64,000 bases of DNA from DATLGB01 sp038258425 (GCA_038258425.1 JBBSPV010000012.1:16819-80818); one strand, 5' to 3'. Counted from the first letter of the stretch, positions 1 through 8,780 are shown. Made by a program: numbers and translations. The notes: generated by a model not told the origin, from the letters alone.

Positions 1-141
1 GTCGGACACCACCTGCGCGCACTGCGCGCCGCCGGGCTGGCCGGCTCACGCCGCGACGGCAGAATCGTCTTCTACGCACTGACCCCCAACGGCCGGGAGC
101 TCCTCGACGCACACCTGCCGGCGACCGAGGTTCCGGGTTGA
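1..141 (+). CDS. ArsR/SmtB-family transcriptional regulator, C-terminal part
   Basis: This is the 3' end of a gene cut by the window edge; 46 codons remain and end in TGA at 139-141. The residues VGHHLRALRAAGLAGSRR followed by GRIVFYAL are the recognition helix and wing of an ArsR-type winged helix. Members of this family are usually metal-sensing repressors. The stop overlaps the TTG start of the next gene by four bases and two cation transporters follow, so it probably controls metal efflux. The metal ligands, if any, lie outside the window, so the metal cannot be inferred. Confidence 0.8.
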   Translation, partial: VGHHLRALRAAGLAGSRRDGRIVFYALTPNGRELLDAHLPATEVPG

Positions 142-860
142 GCGCACCGCTGGAGCTGCCCACCCTCCCGTCCGAGGCGCCAGCGACCCCGGCCGCGCGC
201 CCTGCGGCCGCGGATCGCGACCGGCTCATCCGCCAGGCCAAGACCCTGTCGTGGCTCAGCCTCGGCTGGATGACGATCGAAGGCACGGTCGCGATCATCG
301 CGGCGTCCATCGCCGGCTCGGTCGCCCTCGTGGGCTTCGGGATCGACTCGGCCATCGAGGGCATGGCATCGGTGATCATCATCTGGCGCTTCACCGGCCG
401 CCGGCGCCTCTCCGAGCACGCCGAGCAACGCGCCCAGAAGCTCGTCGCCATCCAGTTCTTCCTGCTGGCCCCCTACGTGGCGCAGGACGCGACCCGCAGC
501 CTGCTCGCCGGCGATCACCCGTCGACAAGCTGGATCGGGATCGGCTTGTCGATCTCGAGCATCGTGATCATGCCGCTGCTCGGGCGCGCCAAACAGCGCA
601 TCGGCGCCGGCCTCGGCTCAGCCGCCACGACCGGCGAGGGCACGCAGAACCTGCTGTGCGCCTACCTGGCCGCCGGCGTGCTGACCGGCCTGCTGGCCAA
701 CACGCTGTTCGGGCTGTGGTGGCTTGACCCGGTCATCGCGTTGGGCATCGCGGTGCTTGCCGTCCGGGAGGGCCGCGAGGCGTGGGAGGGCGACGGCTGC
801 GCCTGTGCCGCCATCCCGGGCCTGGACGCGGACTCCTGCACCGAGGACCGCTGCCGCTGA
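138..860 (+). CDS. CDF-like cation transporter lacking the cytoplasmic domain
   Basis: A 240-residue membrane protein with about six hydrophobic segments. The last segment, LDPVIALGIAVLAV, matches the final transmembrane helix of cation diffusion facilitators. It lacks the C-terminal ferredoxin-like cytoplasmic domain, and the usual DxxHMxxD-type metal site in TM2 is replaced by GIDSAIE. The C-terminus instead carries four cysteines (CACAA, then C and C in the last ten residues). The TTG start at 138 overlaps the ArsR stop (TTGA), and the stop overlaps the next ATG, so the three genes form a tightly coupled operon. Metal export is inferred from fold and context; the substrate is unknown. The Cys tail could bind a soft metal. 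Confidence 0.75.
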   Translation: MSAPLELPTLPSEAPATPAARPAAADRDRLIRQAKTLSWLSLGWMTIEGTVAIIAASIAGSVALVGFGIDSAIEGMASVIIIWRFTGRRRLSEHAEQRAQKLVAIQFFLLAPYVAQDATRSLLAGDHPSTSWIGIGLSISSIVIMPLLGRAKQRIGAGLGSAATTGEGTQNLLCAYLAAGVLTGLLANTLFGLWWLDPVIALGIAVLAVREGREAWEGDGCACAAIPGLDADSCTEDRCR

Positions 861-1801
861 TGGCGAACGGCCACGACCATCAAGCCCATAGCCACGGCGT
901 GTCGGCGGATGCCGACCGCGGCAAGCTGGCGATCGCCCTCGGGCTGATCGTCGCCTTCATGTGCGTCGAAGTCTTCGTGGGCATCGCCGCGCACTCACTG
1001 GCGCTGCTCTCCGACGCAGCGCACATGCTCACCGACGCCGGCGCCATCGCGCTCGCGCTCGTCGCGATCCGCCTCGCACAGCGGCCCGCCGGCGGCCGCT
1101 TGACGTTTGGACTCAAACGCGTGGAGATCCTCTCCGCGCAGTTCAACGGCGCGACGCTGCTCGTGCTCGGGCTGCTGATCGTCTACGAAGGCGTCCGCCG
1201 CCTGATCGAACCGCCCGCGACCGAGGGCGTCGCGCTGCTCGTGGTCGCCCTGATCGGTGTCGCGGTCAACCTGGCCGCCACCTGGACGTTGAGCGGGGCC
1301 AACCGGCAGAGCATGAACGTCGAGGGTGCCTTCCAGCACATCCTCACCGACCTGGCCGCGTTCATCGCCACCGCCATCGCGGGCGTGGTCATCGTGGTCA
1401 CCGGCTTCGAGCGCGCCGACGGGATCGCGGCGCTGATCGTCGCCGCGATCATGTTCCGCGCCGCCTACGGTCTGCTGCGCGACTCGGGTCGCGTGTTCCT
1501 GGAAGCTGCGCCACCCGGCCTCGATCCCGACGCGATCGGGCAGGCGATGGCCGCCCTGGCAGGTGTGGTCGAGGTCCACGACCTGCACGTCTGGGAAGTC
1601 ACCTCCGGCTTCCCTGCCCTCTCCGCGCACGTCCTCGTCGAGTCAGACAGCGACTGCCACCAGGCGCGGCGCGACCTCGAAGCCATGGTGCACGAGCGCT
1701 TCGAGCTCGACCACACCACCCTGCAGGTCGACCATCAGGGCGGCGAGCTCGTCCAGCTCGAGATGCCCGAGCAGCACGAGCGCCGCGTCGACCCGTCGTG
1801 A
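860..1801 (+). CDS. czcD: Cation diffusion facilitator (CzcD/ZitB-type) metal/H+ antiporter
   Basis: 313 residues, typical of CzcD/ZitB proteins that export Zn2+, Co2+ or Cd2+ against protons. It begins with a His-rich segment (HDHQAHSHG), then six transmembrane segments. The metal site DAAHMLTD lies in TM2 and its partner HILTD in TM5. The C-terminal cytoplasmic dimerisation domain contains VHDLHVWEVTSG. The ATG at 860 shares its A with the stop of the preceding CDF-like gene (TGATG), indicating translational coupling. The upstream ArsR gene is the likely regulator. Family assignment is firm; zinc as substrate is the usual assumption, not something the sequence proves. Confidence 0.92.
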   Translation: MANGHDHQAHSHGVSADADRGKLAIALGLIVAFMCVEVFVGIAAHSLALLSDAAHMLTDAGAIALALVAIRLAQRPAGGRLTFGLKRVEILSAQFNGATLLVLGLLIVYEGVRRLIEPPATEGVALLVVALIGVAVNLAATWTLSGANRQSMNVEGAFQHILTDLAAFIATAIAGVVIVVTGFERADGIAALIVAAIMFRAAYGLLRDSGRVFLEAAPPGLDPDAIGQAMAALAGVVEVHDLHVWEVTSGFPALSAHVLVESDSDCHQARRDLEAMVHERFELDHTTLQVDHQGGELVQLEMPEQHERRVDPS

Positions 1802-1813
1802 GCACCCCGGCAC

Positions 1814-1927
1814 CTACGGCGACCGCGGCGTGAACGGCACCTCCCGGTCCTCGCCGGGCTGGACGACGAGCGCCGTGCCGGGCGGAGCCTCACGCCAGAG
1901 ACCGGGGAGGTCGCCACCCGTCGGCAC
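1814..1927 (-). CDS. Possible small protein (37 aa)
   Basis: A short open frame reading VPTGGDLPGLWREA... and ending in ...FTPRSP. Most of its third codon positions are G or C, as in the neighbouring genes, which favours real coding over chance. It starts 12 bases downstream of the phosphodiester glycosidase stop on the same strand and could be co-transcribed with it. The GTG at 1927 is the only plausible start seen, and no strong ribosome binding site precedes it. No family was recognised. It could instead be the remnant of a longer gene. Confidence 0.3.
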   Translation of the reverse strand: MPTGGDLPGLWREAPPGTALVVQPGEDREVPFTPRSP

Positions 1928-1938
1928 ATGCGCGCACC

Positions 1939-2694
1939 CTACCTCGGCGCCTCGGACGGGTCGAAGAGCAGAGCGGTGACCACGGCGCGCGACTCGGGCG
2001 CCGGCTGATCGTCGTCGGAGTAGGGACGGTTGAGCAGGTGGCCGCGGTGGACGAGCGTCGCCGACCCGCCGCCGTCGAGGTTGATCGCGTCCCTGGCGCC
2101 GAAGGACACCATCAGGCGCGCGAGCTCGGCCAGGTCCAGGCCCGCGTCGACGCCCGAGCGGCGCCCGTCGCAGCAGACGGCCAGCAGCTCCTCCTCGCCG
2201 AGGCCCAGCGCGCACCGGGGATGGCGCCCGACGGTGATGTCGGAGTCGAACTGGGCGGCGCCGGCCGAGAAGCCCTCACGGTCCCCGCCGTCGATCACCG
2301 ACTGCCCGTCGCGCACGAGCAGCGGGCCCGCCTGGACGAGGTCGCCGGCCGGCTCGGGATCGAGCTCCTGGCGCGGGGCGACGCGGACCGTGCCGTCGAT
2401 GTGGACGCAGCCTCGGCGCGGACGCCACGGCCCGGGGATCGGCTCGTGGTGAACCTCGGTGCCGTTGAAACGGACCTCGCCGAGCGGCCGGTACGGGTCG
2501 CGCACGAAGAACCCCGCGACGATCGCCTCCGGCCGCCGGTGCGCGGCGCACCACTGGTCCAGCCGGGTCGGCTCGTCGAAGCGAAGGACGGACACCCGGG
2601 TGCGATCCAGCCGGTGGCGCACGAGGTAGACCGTCGTCTCTCCACCGTCGCGGGCCCGGAAGCGCAGCAGCTCGTAGGCGATCCCGTCGCTCAT
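1939..2694 (-). CDS. Phosphodiester glycosidase (NAGPA/DUF2233) family protein
   Basis: 251 residues. The C-terminal half carries the hallmark of the NAGPA domain: LAELARLMVSFGARDAINLDGGGSAT, whose core is the AINLDGGGS loop. Earlier segments (a 'FFVRDPYRPLGEV' strand and an 'HPRCALG' turn) fit the same fold. Family members cleave N-acetylglucosamine phosphodiesters or related sugar-phosphate links, often in the envelope or secreted. No signal peptide is visible from the ATG at 2694. An in-frame GTG at 2736 would add 14 residues and still no signal, so the start is uncertain. It is divergent from the DUF347 gene. The substrate is unknown. Confidence 0.8.
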   Translation of the reverse strand: MSDGIAYELLRFRARDGGETTVYLVRHRLDRTRVSVLRFDEPTRLDQWCAAHRRPEAIVAGFFVRDPYRPLGEVRFNGTEVHHEPIPGPWRPRRGCVHIDGTVRVAPRQELDPEPAGDLVQAGPLLVRDGQSVIDGGDREGFSAGAAQFDSDITVGRHPRCALGLGEEELLAVCCDGRRSGVDAGLDLAELARLMVSFGARDAINLDGGGSATLVHRGHLLNRPYSDDDQPAPESRAVVTALLFDPSEAPR

Positions 2695-2850
2695 GGACCC
2701 GAAGCGTATGTGCGCGCGCACAGCCGGCGCAGTCACGGCCGGAACCGGTGCCGGGGTGGCGCGGGGGCGTGCGCTCGGCGCCCGGCTGTCCCACGCCCGG
2801 CGCTCATCGGCTCACGCCCGGCTCAGAGGCCGTCCGTACCTTGCCCCGCC

Positions 2851-3717
2851 ATGAGCACCCTCTCCCCAGCTCGTCCCGGCCGCTCCCTCGGGCGCCAGAT
2901 GCTCAACAAGGTGCCCGAGGTCACCCTGTACTTCTGGATCATCAAGATCATGTGCACGACCGTCGGCGAGACGGCCGCCGACTACCTCAACGACAACCTC
3001 GGCTTCGGCCTCACGAACACGACGTACGCCACCGGGGCCCTGCTCGCGGTGCTGTTGGTCGTGCAGTTCCGGCTCCCGCGCTACGTGCCGCCGGTCTACT
3101 GGTTCGCCGTCGTCGTCATCAGCGTCTTCGGCACGCTGATCACCGACAACATGACGGACAAGTACGCCGTGCCGCTCACGACGAGCACGCCGATCTTCGC
3201 CGCCATCCTCGCCGCGGTCTTCGCCGTCTGGTACGCCGTCGAGCGCACCCTCTCGATCCACACGATCGTCACGACCCGTCGCGAGGCCTTCTACTGGCTC
3301 GCGATCCTGTTCACGTTCGCGCTCGGCACCGCCGCGGGCGACCTCGCCGCGGAGCAGTTCAGCCTCGGTTACGCCGTGTCGATCGCCATCTTCGGCGGCC
3401 TGATCGCCGTCATCACGTTCGCCCACTTCAGGCTGCACCTCAACCCGATCCTGTCCTTCTGGCTCGCCTACATCCTGACCCGCCCGCTCGGGGCTTCGAT
3501 CGGCGACGAGATGTCCCAGCACAGTGCGAGGTACGGCGGGCTGAACCTCGGCACGACGGGAACGAGCTTCATCTTCCTCGGCTGCATCCTCGCGCTGGTG
3601 ACGTTCCTGTCGCTCACCAAGCGCGACCAGACGCCGCCCGAGGTCGTCGAGCACGAGGAGCACGGCCGCCCGCACCGTCCATCGGGACACTTCGAGGTCG
3701 CGCCCCAGGAGTCCTGA
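2851..3717 (+). CDS. DUF347 (COG4705) multi-pass membrane protein
   Basis: 288 residues with about eight transmembrane segments, organised as repeats typical of DUF347. Recurrent motifs are KVPEVTLYFWIIKIMCTTVG with GETAADYL, RYVPPVYWFAVVVISVFGT with LITDNMTD, and a later LTRPLGASIGDEM. DUF347 proteins are inner-membrane proteins of unknown mechanism; some have been linked to metal export, but nothing here proves that. The ATG at 2851 follows a TTGCCCCGCC leader without a clear Shine-Dalgarno. The C-terminus is a hydrophilic His/Glu-rich tail (VVEHEEHGRPHRPSGH) that could bind metal. A PAP2 phosphatase follows 21 bases later on the same strand. Confidence 0.82.
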   Translation: MSTLSPARPGRSLGRQMLNKVPEVTLYFWIIKIMCTTVGETAADYLNDNLGFGLTNTTYATGALLAVLLVVQFRLPRYVPPVYWFAVVVISVFGTLITDNMTDKYAVPLTTSTPIFAAILAAVFAVWYAVERTLSIHTIVTTRREAFYWLAILFTFALGTAAGDLAAEQFSLGYAVSIAIFGGLIAVITFAHFRLHLNPILSFWLAYILTRPLGASIGDEMSQHSARYGGLNLGTTGTSFIFLGCILALVTFLSLTKRDQTPPEVVEHEEHGRPHRPSGHFEVAPQES

Positions 3718-3738
3718 CCCCGCCCGGGGACTCGCCCC

Positions 3739-4311
3739 ATGGACTGGTCGCTGACCCGCCGGCTCAACGCGTTCGTGATCCATCACGACAGGCTCGCCGA
3801 CGCGCTGACGACCTACGAGCGCCTGGGCGAAGCTTTGTTCGTCCTCGCCCTGCTGATCCTGCTCACGGTCGGCGGCCGCGCGCTGCGCCGCGGAGCGGTC
3901 AGCGGCGCGGCTGCCACCGCGCTCGCGCTCGCCGTCGGCCAGGTGGTCTCGCGGCTCGTGGAGCGCCCGCGGCCGTTCGTGACCCATCCGGCCGGCGTGC
4001 ACCTCGTGGCCCGCCACGCGGCCGACGCCGGCTTTCCGAGCGACCACGCGACGGCCGCGTTTGCGATCGCCGTCGCCGTCTGGACCCACGATCGGCGCTG
4101 GGGCGCCGCGCTGCTCGCGCTGGCGGCGGTGCTCGCCGCCGGCCGCGTCGCCCTCGGACTGCACTACCCCTCCGACGTCCTCGCGGGCGCGGCGATCGGC
4201 ACCCTCGCGGCGATCGTCGTGACGCACGGTGCCCTCGGGCGGCGCCTGGACGGGCTGGCCGATCGCCTTCGCGACCGGCGAGCCTTCCGGGTTCCCGGCG
4301 CGATGACCTGA
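3739..4311 (+). CDS. PAP2-family membrane phosphatase (undecaprenyl-diphosphatase-like)
   Basis: 190 residues with five or six hydrophobic segments and all three acid-phosphatase signatures: a variant of C1 (VSRLVERPRPF), C2 (FPSDHAT, catalytic His) and C3 (GRVALGLHYPSDVLAG, with the His and Asp). Membrane PAP2 enzymes of this size remove phosphate from undecaprenyl pyrophosphate or other lipid phosphates on the outer face of the membrane. The first Lys/Arg position of C1 is Ser-Arg here (VSRL), within normal variation. It lies between the DUF347 gene and the GGDEF/HD gene on the same strand. The substrate is inferred from family only. Confidence 0.88.
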   Translation: MDWSLTRRLNAFVIHHDRLADALTTYERLGEALFVLALLILLTVGGRALRRGAVSGAAATALALAVGQVVSRLVERPRPFVTHPAGVHLVARHAADAGFPSDHATAAFAIAVAVWTHDRRWGAALLALAAVLAAGRVALGLHYPSDVLAGAAIGTLAAIVVTHGALGRRLDGLADRLRDRRAFRVPGAMT

Positions 4312-4379
4312 GCCCGCGCGGCGTCCTCCAGGGAGCCGCCGGCACTCAAGTCTCGTGGCCGGGCGCCGATGAACGTCTG

Positions 4380-6422
4380 ATGGAGCTCTCACGCGCGAGC
4401 GCGAGGAGGCGCGGCCGCGCGGTCGGCTGGGCCCTCGCGGTGCTGGGGGCGGTGTGGGCCGTGTACGCGCTGCACGCGGTCGGGGCGCTCGGCGGCTCGG
4501 ACTCGTTCTTCTCGACGTGGGTCTACACGCTGCTCATGTGGTCGGCGGCGGCCCTCGTGGTGCTGCGCGCGCTGGCCGTCCGCCGCGAGCGGCTGGCGTG
4601 GGCCCTCCTCGCCGGCGGGCTCGTCTGCTGGGCCTTCGGTGACCTGCTGTGGACCGTGCACTACGACGCGGCCGGCAGCGTGGACGTGCCGAGCTGGCCG
4701 GACCTCTTCTACTACCTCTACTACCCGCTGACCTACGCCGGACTGGCCCTGCTCGTCCGAGCCCGGCTCAAGCTGCCCGGGACGGCGATGTGGCTCGACG
4801 GCCTCGTGGTCGGGCTGACCCTCGCGGCGCTCTGCGCGGCGGTCGCCTTCGAGCCGATCTCCCGGGCCACGACGGGCGGCCCGCTGGAGGTCGCGACGTC
4901 GCTCGGCTACGTCGTCGCCGACCTGATGACGCTGTGCCTCGGCGTCGTGGCCCTCGCGCTCAGCGGCCGGCGCCCCGGACGCGCGTGGTGGCTGCTCGTG
5001 CTCTACCTCGTCCTCGGCGCGGCGGCCGACGGCCTCTACACCTACGTGGCGGCGACCGGCGGCTCCGTCTCGGGAGGGGTGCTGGACGTGCTGTGGCCGG
5101 CGGCCGCGCTCGTCCTCGTGGCCTCCGCCTGGCACGGCTGGCGCCCACCGCGGGCCAGGCACGAGGGCTTCGGGCTGCTGACCGTGGCCGGGGTCTCGGC
5201 GCTCCTCGCGCTCGCGGTGCTCGTCTACGCCCACCGCAACGGCGTCTCGTGGGCGGCCGTCGCCCTGGCGGCCGGGGCCCTGCTCGCGACGATGATCCGG
5301 TGCGCGATGAGCCTGGCCCAGAACTTCGAGCTCGTGCGCTCGAGCCGGCGGGAGTCCCTGACGGATGGGCTCACCGGCCTCGGCAACCGGCGACGGCTGA
5401 TGGACGAGCTCACCCAGGCGCTGCGCACGGCGAGCCCGCGCCGTCCGCAGACGCTCGTGTTCTGCGACCTCGACGGCTTCAAGGCCTACAACGACGGCTT
5501 CGGCCACGCCGCCGGCGACGCGCTGCTCGCCCGGCTCGGCGTGGAGCTGCGCCGGGCCGTGCAGGGGCGGGGGCGGGCGTTCCGGCTCGGGGGCGACGAG
5601 TTCTGCGTCCTGTTGGACACCGCCGCGGCACCGGACAGCGAGGCGGTGGCGATCGTCGCCGAGGCGCTGACGGCGCACGGTGAGGGCTTCCACGTGGGCG
5701 CGTCGATCGGCGTCGTCGGCCTGCCGGAGGAGGCCACCACGGCCAACGCGGCGCTCCTGAAGGCCGACGAGCGCATGTACGCCCAGAAGGAGTCGCGCCG
5801 CCCGTCCGCCCGGCATCAGGCCCGCGAGCTGCTGATCCGGGTGCTCGGGGAGCGCCAGCCCGAACTGCGCACGCACCTGCGCGAGGTCGCGAGCCTCGCC
5901 GGCGCGACCGCGCGCCGGCTGGGCCTGTCCGCCGACGAGCTCGACGAGGTGACGCGCGGGGCCGAGCTGCGCGACCTCGGCAAGATCGCCGTGCCCGACG
6001 CCATCCTCCACAAGTCGGAACCGCTGGACGAGGCCGAGCGACAGATCATTCGCGAGCACACGATCGTCGGCGAGCGCATCCTCGCCGGCGCCCCGGCCCT
6101 GCGGCCCGTCGCGAAGATCGTTCGCTCCAGCCACGAGCGCTGGGACGGCCGCGGGTACCCCGACCAGCTCGCGGGCGACGCCATCCCCATCGGGGCGCGC
6201 ATCGTCGCCGTCTGCGACGCCTACCACGCCCTGGTCTGCGATCGCACCCACGCCCCGGGGCGGTCCGCGGCCGAGGCGCTCGCGGAGCTGCGCCGGTGCG
6301 CCGGCACGCAGTTCGACCCCCGGGTCGTCGACGCCTTCCTGGCGGTCCAGGGCGACCGGCCCGGCCCCGACGAGCCCGCGCCGATCTCCCCGGGGGCGCG
6401 GGAGCCCGTCCGCTCAGCCTGA
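4380..6422 (+). CDS. Membrane GGDEF diguanylate cyclase with degenerate HD-GYP domain
   Basis: 680 residues. Residues 1 to about 310 hold eight or nine transmembrane helices (a membrane sensor region). A GGDEF domain follows, with SLTDGLTGLGNRR at about 326 and an intact GGDEF active site near 403, so c-di-GMP synthesis is plausible. From about 490 to 660 there is an HD-GYP domain with HERWDGRGYP near 583 and PIGARIVAVCDAY. The HD dyad is altered: the site reads GAELRDLGKIAVPD, so the metal-binding His is Arg (codon CGC at the HD position). The phosphodiesterase half is probably inactive or regulatory. The ATG overlaps an upstream TGA (TGATGG). Confidence 0.9.
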   Translation: MELSRASARRRGRAVGWALAVLGAVWAVYALHAVGALGGSDSFFSTWVYTLLMWSAAALVVLRALAVRRERLAWALLAGGLVCWAFGDLLWTVHYDAAGSVDVPSWPDLFYYLYYPLTYAGLALLVRARLKLPGTAMWLDGLVVGLTLAALCAAVAFEPISRATTGGPLEVATSLGYVVADLMTLCLGVVALALSGRRPGRAWWLLVLYLVLGAAADGLYTYVAATGGSVSGGVLDVLWPAAALVLVASAWHGWRPPRARHEGFGLLTVAGVSALLALAVLVYAHRNGVSWAAVALAAGALLATMIRCAMSLAQNFELVRSSRRESLTDGLTGLGNRRRLMDELTQALRTASPRRPQTLVFCDLDGFKAYNDGFGHAAGDALLARLGVELRRAVQGRGRAFRLGGDEFCVLLDTAAAPDSEAVAIVAEALTAHGEGFHVGASIGVVGLPEEATTANAALLKADERMYAQKESRRPSARHQARELLIRVLGERQPELRTHLREVASLAGATARRLGLSADELDEVTRGAELRDLGKIAVPDAILHKSEPLDEAERQIIREHTIVGERILAGAPALRPVAKIVRSSHERWDGRGYPDQLAGDAIPIGARIVAVCDAYHALVCDRTHAPGRSAAEALAELRRCAGTQFDPRVVDAFLAVQGDRPGPDEPAPISPGAREPVRSA

Positions 6423-6433
6423 CGGCCGCGGGA

Positions 6434-7159
6434 TCATCCGAGCGTCTTCAGCCAGGCGTCGATGGCCTGGAAGTTCCGGTCGGTCACCACCGCCGAAGGG
6501 AAGAGCCCGTCCTGGTGCGCGCGGCGGAAGTCGTCGAGCCCACGACCACCGGCCAGGCGCGGGCCTCGCTCGCCCTGTGCCTGGTCGCCGTGGCAGCTCG
6601 CGCAGCCGAGGCCCGTCCGGGCGAAGGCGCGACGGCCGGCGCTGACGGCCGGGACGCCTCCGGCCAGCGCGACCCGCAGCTGCGCCGCGCCGCTCGCCGA
6701 CCGCCGTCCCTGTCCGAGCGCCTGGACCCCGACGCCGTGCTCGTAGGTCATCCGGCCGCCGAGGTAGCCCTGGGCGACCGTCGCCACGGTGGCGAGGGCG
6801 GCCAGTGCGAGCCATAGCCCCGCGAGGCCCCGGCCCGGCGCCCCGCGGCGGCCGAGCCACCGCGCGGCACCGAGGCCGAGGAGCACCGCGGCCAGGACGA
6901 GGCCGAGCCAGAAGTGCAGGCCGCCGACGTCGTAGGCGCTGCCGCGCAGCTGGGTGAGGCTCTGGCCGCGCACGAGCAGGCCGGTGACGCCGCTCGCGAC
7001 GACGCCGGCGAGCGCCGCCCCGAGCACCCACGGCTCCCACGCCGTGGTCGCCGAACCGCCGCGGCCGAGGCGTCGCAGCAGGAGCAGCAGGGCGTAGAGC
7101 GGGACGGCGAGGACGGCGAGGTGCGTCGAGGCCCCGTGGAGCTCGGAGAGGTGGGGCAC
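6434..7159 (-). CDS. DUF2231-like membrane domain fused to c-type cytochrome
   Basis: 241 residues. The N-terminal 150 residues contain four transmembrane helices beginning HLSELHGASTHLAVLAVP, with later LHFWLGLVLAAVLLG, as in DUF2231 proteins. A single-haem cytochrome c domain follows: GLGCASCHGDQAQGERGP supplies the CxxCH haem attachment site. The sixth ligand is not obvious; no Met lies in the last 60 residues. The GTG at 7159 is chosen because an AGGA lies about ten bases upstream. Such fusions probably pass electrons at the membrane, and the ccm genes at 41907-44818 would attach the haem. The electron partners are unknown. Confidence 0.78.
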   Translation of the reverse strand: MPHLSELHGASTHLAVLAVPLYALLLLLRRLGRGGSATTAWEPWVLGAALAGVVASGVTGLLVRGQSLTQLRGSAYDVGGLHFWLGLVLAAVLLGLGAARWLGRRGAPGRGLAGLWLALAALATVATVAQGYLGGRMTYEHGVGVQALGQGRRSASGAAQLRVALAGGVPAVSAGRRAFARTGLGCASCHGDQAQGERGPRLAGGRGLDDFRRAHQDGLFPSAVVTDRNFQAIDAWLKTLG

Positions 7160-7280
7160 GCGAGCGATCCTGCCCACGGACGCATGAGGCAGGCGTGAGC
7201 CGATGCGGTCTGGCGCGTCCCCGCGCAAGGGCGGCCGCCGGCCTCATGCGGGGCTCACGGCCCGGGCGTACGGTCGGTTC

Positions 7281-8780
7281 GTGTCGACCCTCGCGCCAGC
7301 TCCCGGCGCCCCCCGAGTCCGTCCGCCCGGCCCCGCGGCCGCCGCTCGCAGCGGCGGCTCCGCGGTGGCGCTCGGCGCCTGCCTGCTGCTGGGCCTCGTG
7401 CTGCGGCTGCCCTACGGCCACGTCGCGCTCGGCGTGGACGAGGGCGGCGTCGCGTGGGTCGCGCGGCAGTGGACGAGCGGCCACGGGTCGCTCTACGGCG
7501 GCCAGTGGCTCGACCGCCCGCCGCTGCTCGTCGCGCTCTACCGGCTCGCGGACGCGGGCGGGCCGCTCGGCGTCCGTGCCCTCGGCGCCGTCGCGGCGCT
7601 GTCGGTGGTCGCCACGTGCTTCGCGCTCGGGCGCCGGCTCGGCGGCTTCCGGGCCGCTTGGATCGCCGGCCTGCTCGCCGCCCTGCTGACCGGCTCGGTG
7701 GCGATCGCGGCCGTGTTCACTCCCGCGGAGCTGCTGGCCGCGGTCCCGTCGGGGCTCTCCGTGCTCGCCCTGCTGCGCGCGTGGGCGACGGGGCGGTCGT
7801 GGCCGGTGGCGCTGGCCGGCCTGCTCGCCCTCAGCGCGTTGGCGATCAAGCAGTCCTCGCTGGACGCCGGGCTCGCCGGCGTCGCCTTCCTCGTCGCCAC
7901 CACCGCGACGCGCGGCCGTCGCCCGGGCGCCCGGGCGACGCTCGCCTACCTGGCCGGCGTGGGGCTCGCCCTGCTGGCCGTGGCCGGCTGGCTGGTCGCG
8001 GCGCACGTGCGCCCCGGAGCCCTCTTCGACGCGCTGATCGGCTTCCGGATCACCTCCCTGCACGCCCTGCAGGGCTCCAACCTGCCCCTCGCCACGCGGC
8101 TCACGAACCTCGGCGGCCCGGCGCTGGGCTCCGGACTGGGCGTGCTCGTCCCCCTGGCCGCGTGGGGGATCCGCGGGCTGCGCACCCGGCCGGTCGCGGC
8201 CTGGACGCTCGCCGCGTGGCTCGCGGGCGGCGTGGTCGGCGTCCTCGGCGGCGGGTCCTACTGGCCCCACTACCTCATCGAGCTCGTACCCGTCGCGGCC
8301 GTCGGCTCGGCGCTCGTGCTCACCCGTCTCCCGCGCCGCGTGCTGCGCACCGGCCTGCTGGCGGCCACCGGGCTGGCGGTTCTGGCCGCGGCCGCGGGCG
8401 ACGTGTACGTCGCCGCGCACCCGCCGCACGCGGTCGACGCCCGCATCGCCCGCTACGTCCAGCGCCGCGCCCGCGCGGGCGACACGTTCTACGCGCTCTA
8501 CGCGCACGCCGAGCTCAACGCCGCCGTCGGGCTGCCGACGCCCTTCCGGTACAGCTGGAGCCTGATGATGCGCGCGCGCCCCGACGCCCGGCCGCGGCTC
8601 GTCGCGCTGCTGCGCTCCTCGCGGCGGCCGACGTGGATCATGCGCTGGCAGCCGCCGGCGCACTGGCAGCTCGACCGCGACGGCGAGCTGCGCCGGCTGC
8701 TCGCGACGCGCTATCGCCGGGTCGCGACGTTCGAGGGGCGCCCGCTGCTGCACGTCCGTGCGGAAGGGAGGGCGGGATGA
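7281..8780 (+). CDS. ArnT/PMT-like membrane glycosyltransferase (GT-C fold)
   Basis: 499 residues with about ten transmembrane segments. The first periplasmic loop carries VDEGGVAWVARQWTSG and then GGQWLDRPPLL, the acidic and D-R-P-P-L motifs of ArnT/PMT (GT-C) enzymes that use polyprenyl-phosphate sugars as donors. The C-terminal third is a soluble extracytoplasmic domain (DTFYALYAHAELNAAVG). The GTG at 7281 is chosen; an upstream ATG at 7203 would add 26 poor residues. Its stop overlaps the ATG of the DPM1-like gene (ATGA), which fits a donor-synthase/transferase pair. The acceptor is unknown. Confidence 0.82.
   Translation: MSTLAPAPGAPRVRPPGPAAAARSGGSAVALGACLLLGLVLRLPYGHVALGVDEGGVAWVARQWTSGHGSLYGGQWLDRPPLLVALYRLADAGGPLGVRALGAVAALSVVATCFALGRRLGGFRAAWIAGLLAALLTGSVAIAAVFTPAELLAAVPSGLSVLALLRAWATGRSWPVALAGLLALSALAIKQSSLDAGLAGVAFLVATTATRGRRPGARATLAYLAGVGLALLAVAGWLVAAHVRPGALFDALIGFRITSLHALQGSNLPLATRLTNLGGPALGSGLGVLVPLAAWGIRGLRTRPVAAWTLAAWLAGGVVGVLGGGSYWPHYLIELVPVAAVGSALVLTRLPRRVLRTGLLAATGLAVLAAAAGDVYVAAHPPHAVDARIARYVQRRARAGDTFYALYAHAELNAAVGLPTPFRYSWSLMMRARPDARPRLVALLRSSRRPTWIMRWQPPAHWQLDRDGELRRLLATRYRRVATFEGRPLLHVRAEGRAG

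Noticed and set aside
2748..6422. Very long open frame (over 1200 codons) running across DUF347, PAP2 and GGDEF genes
   Set aside because: Its first two thirds are Arg/Pro/His-rich shadow of genes in other frames; only the part from 4380 shows protein families.
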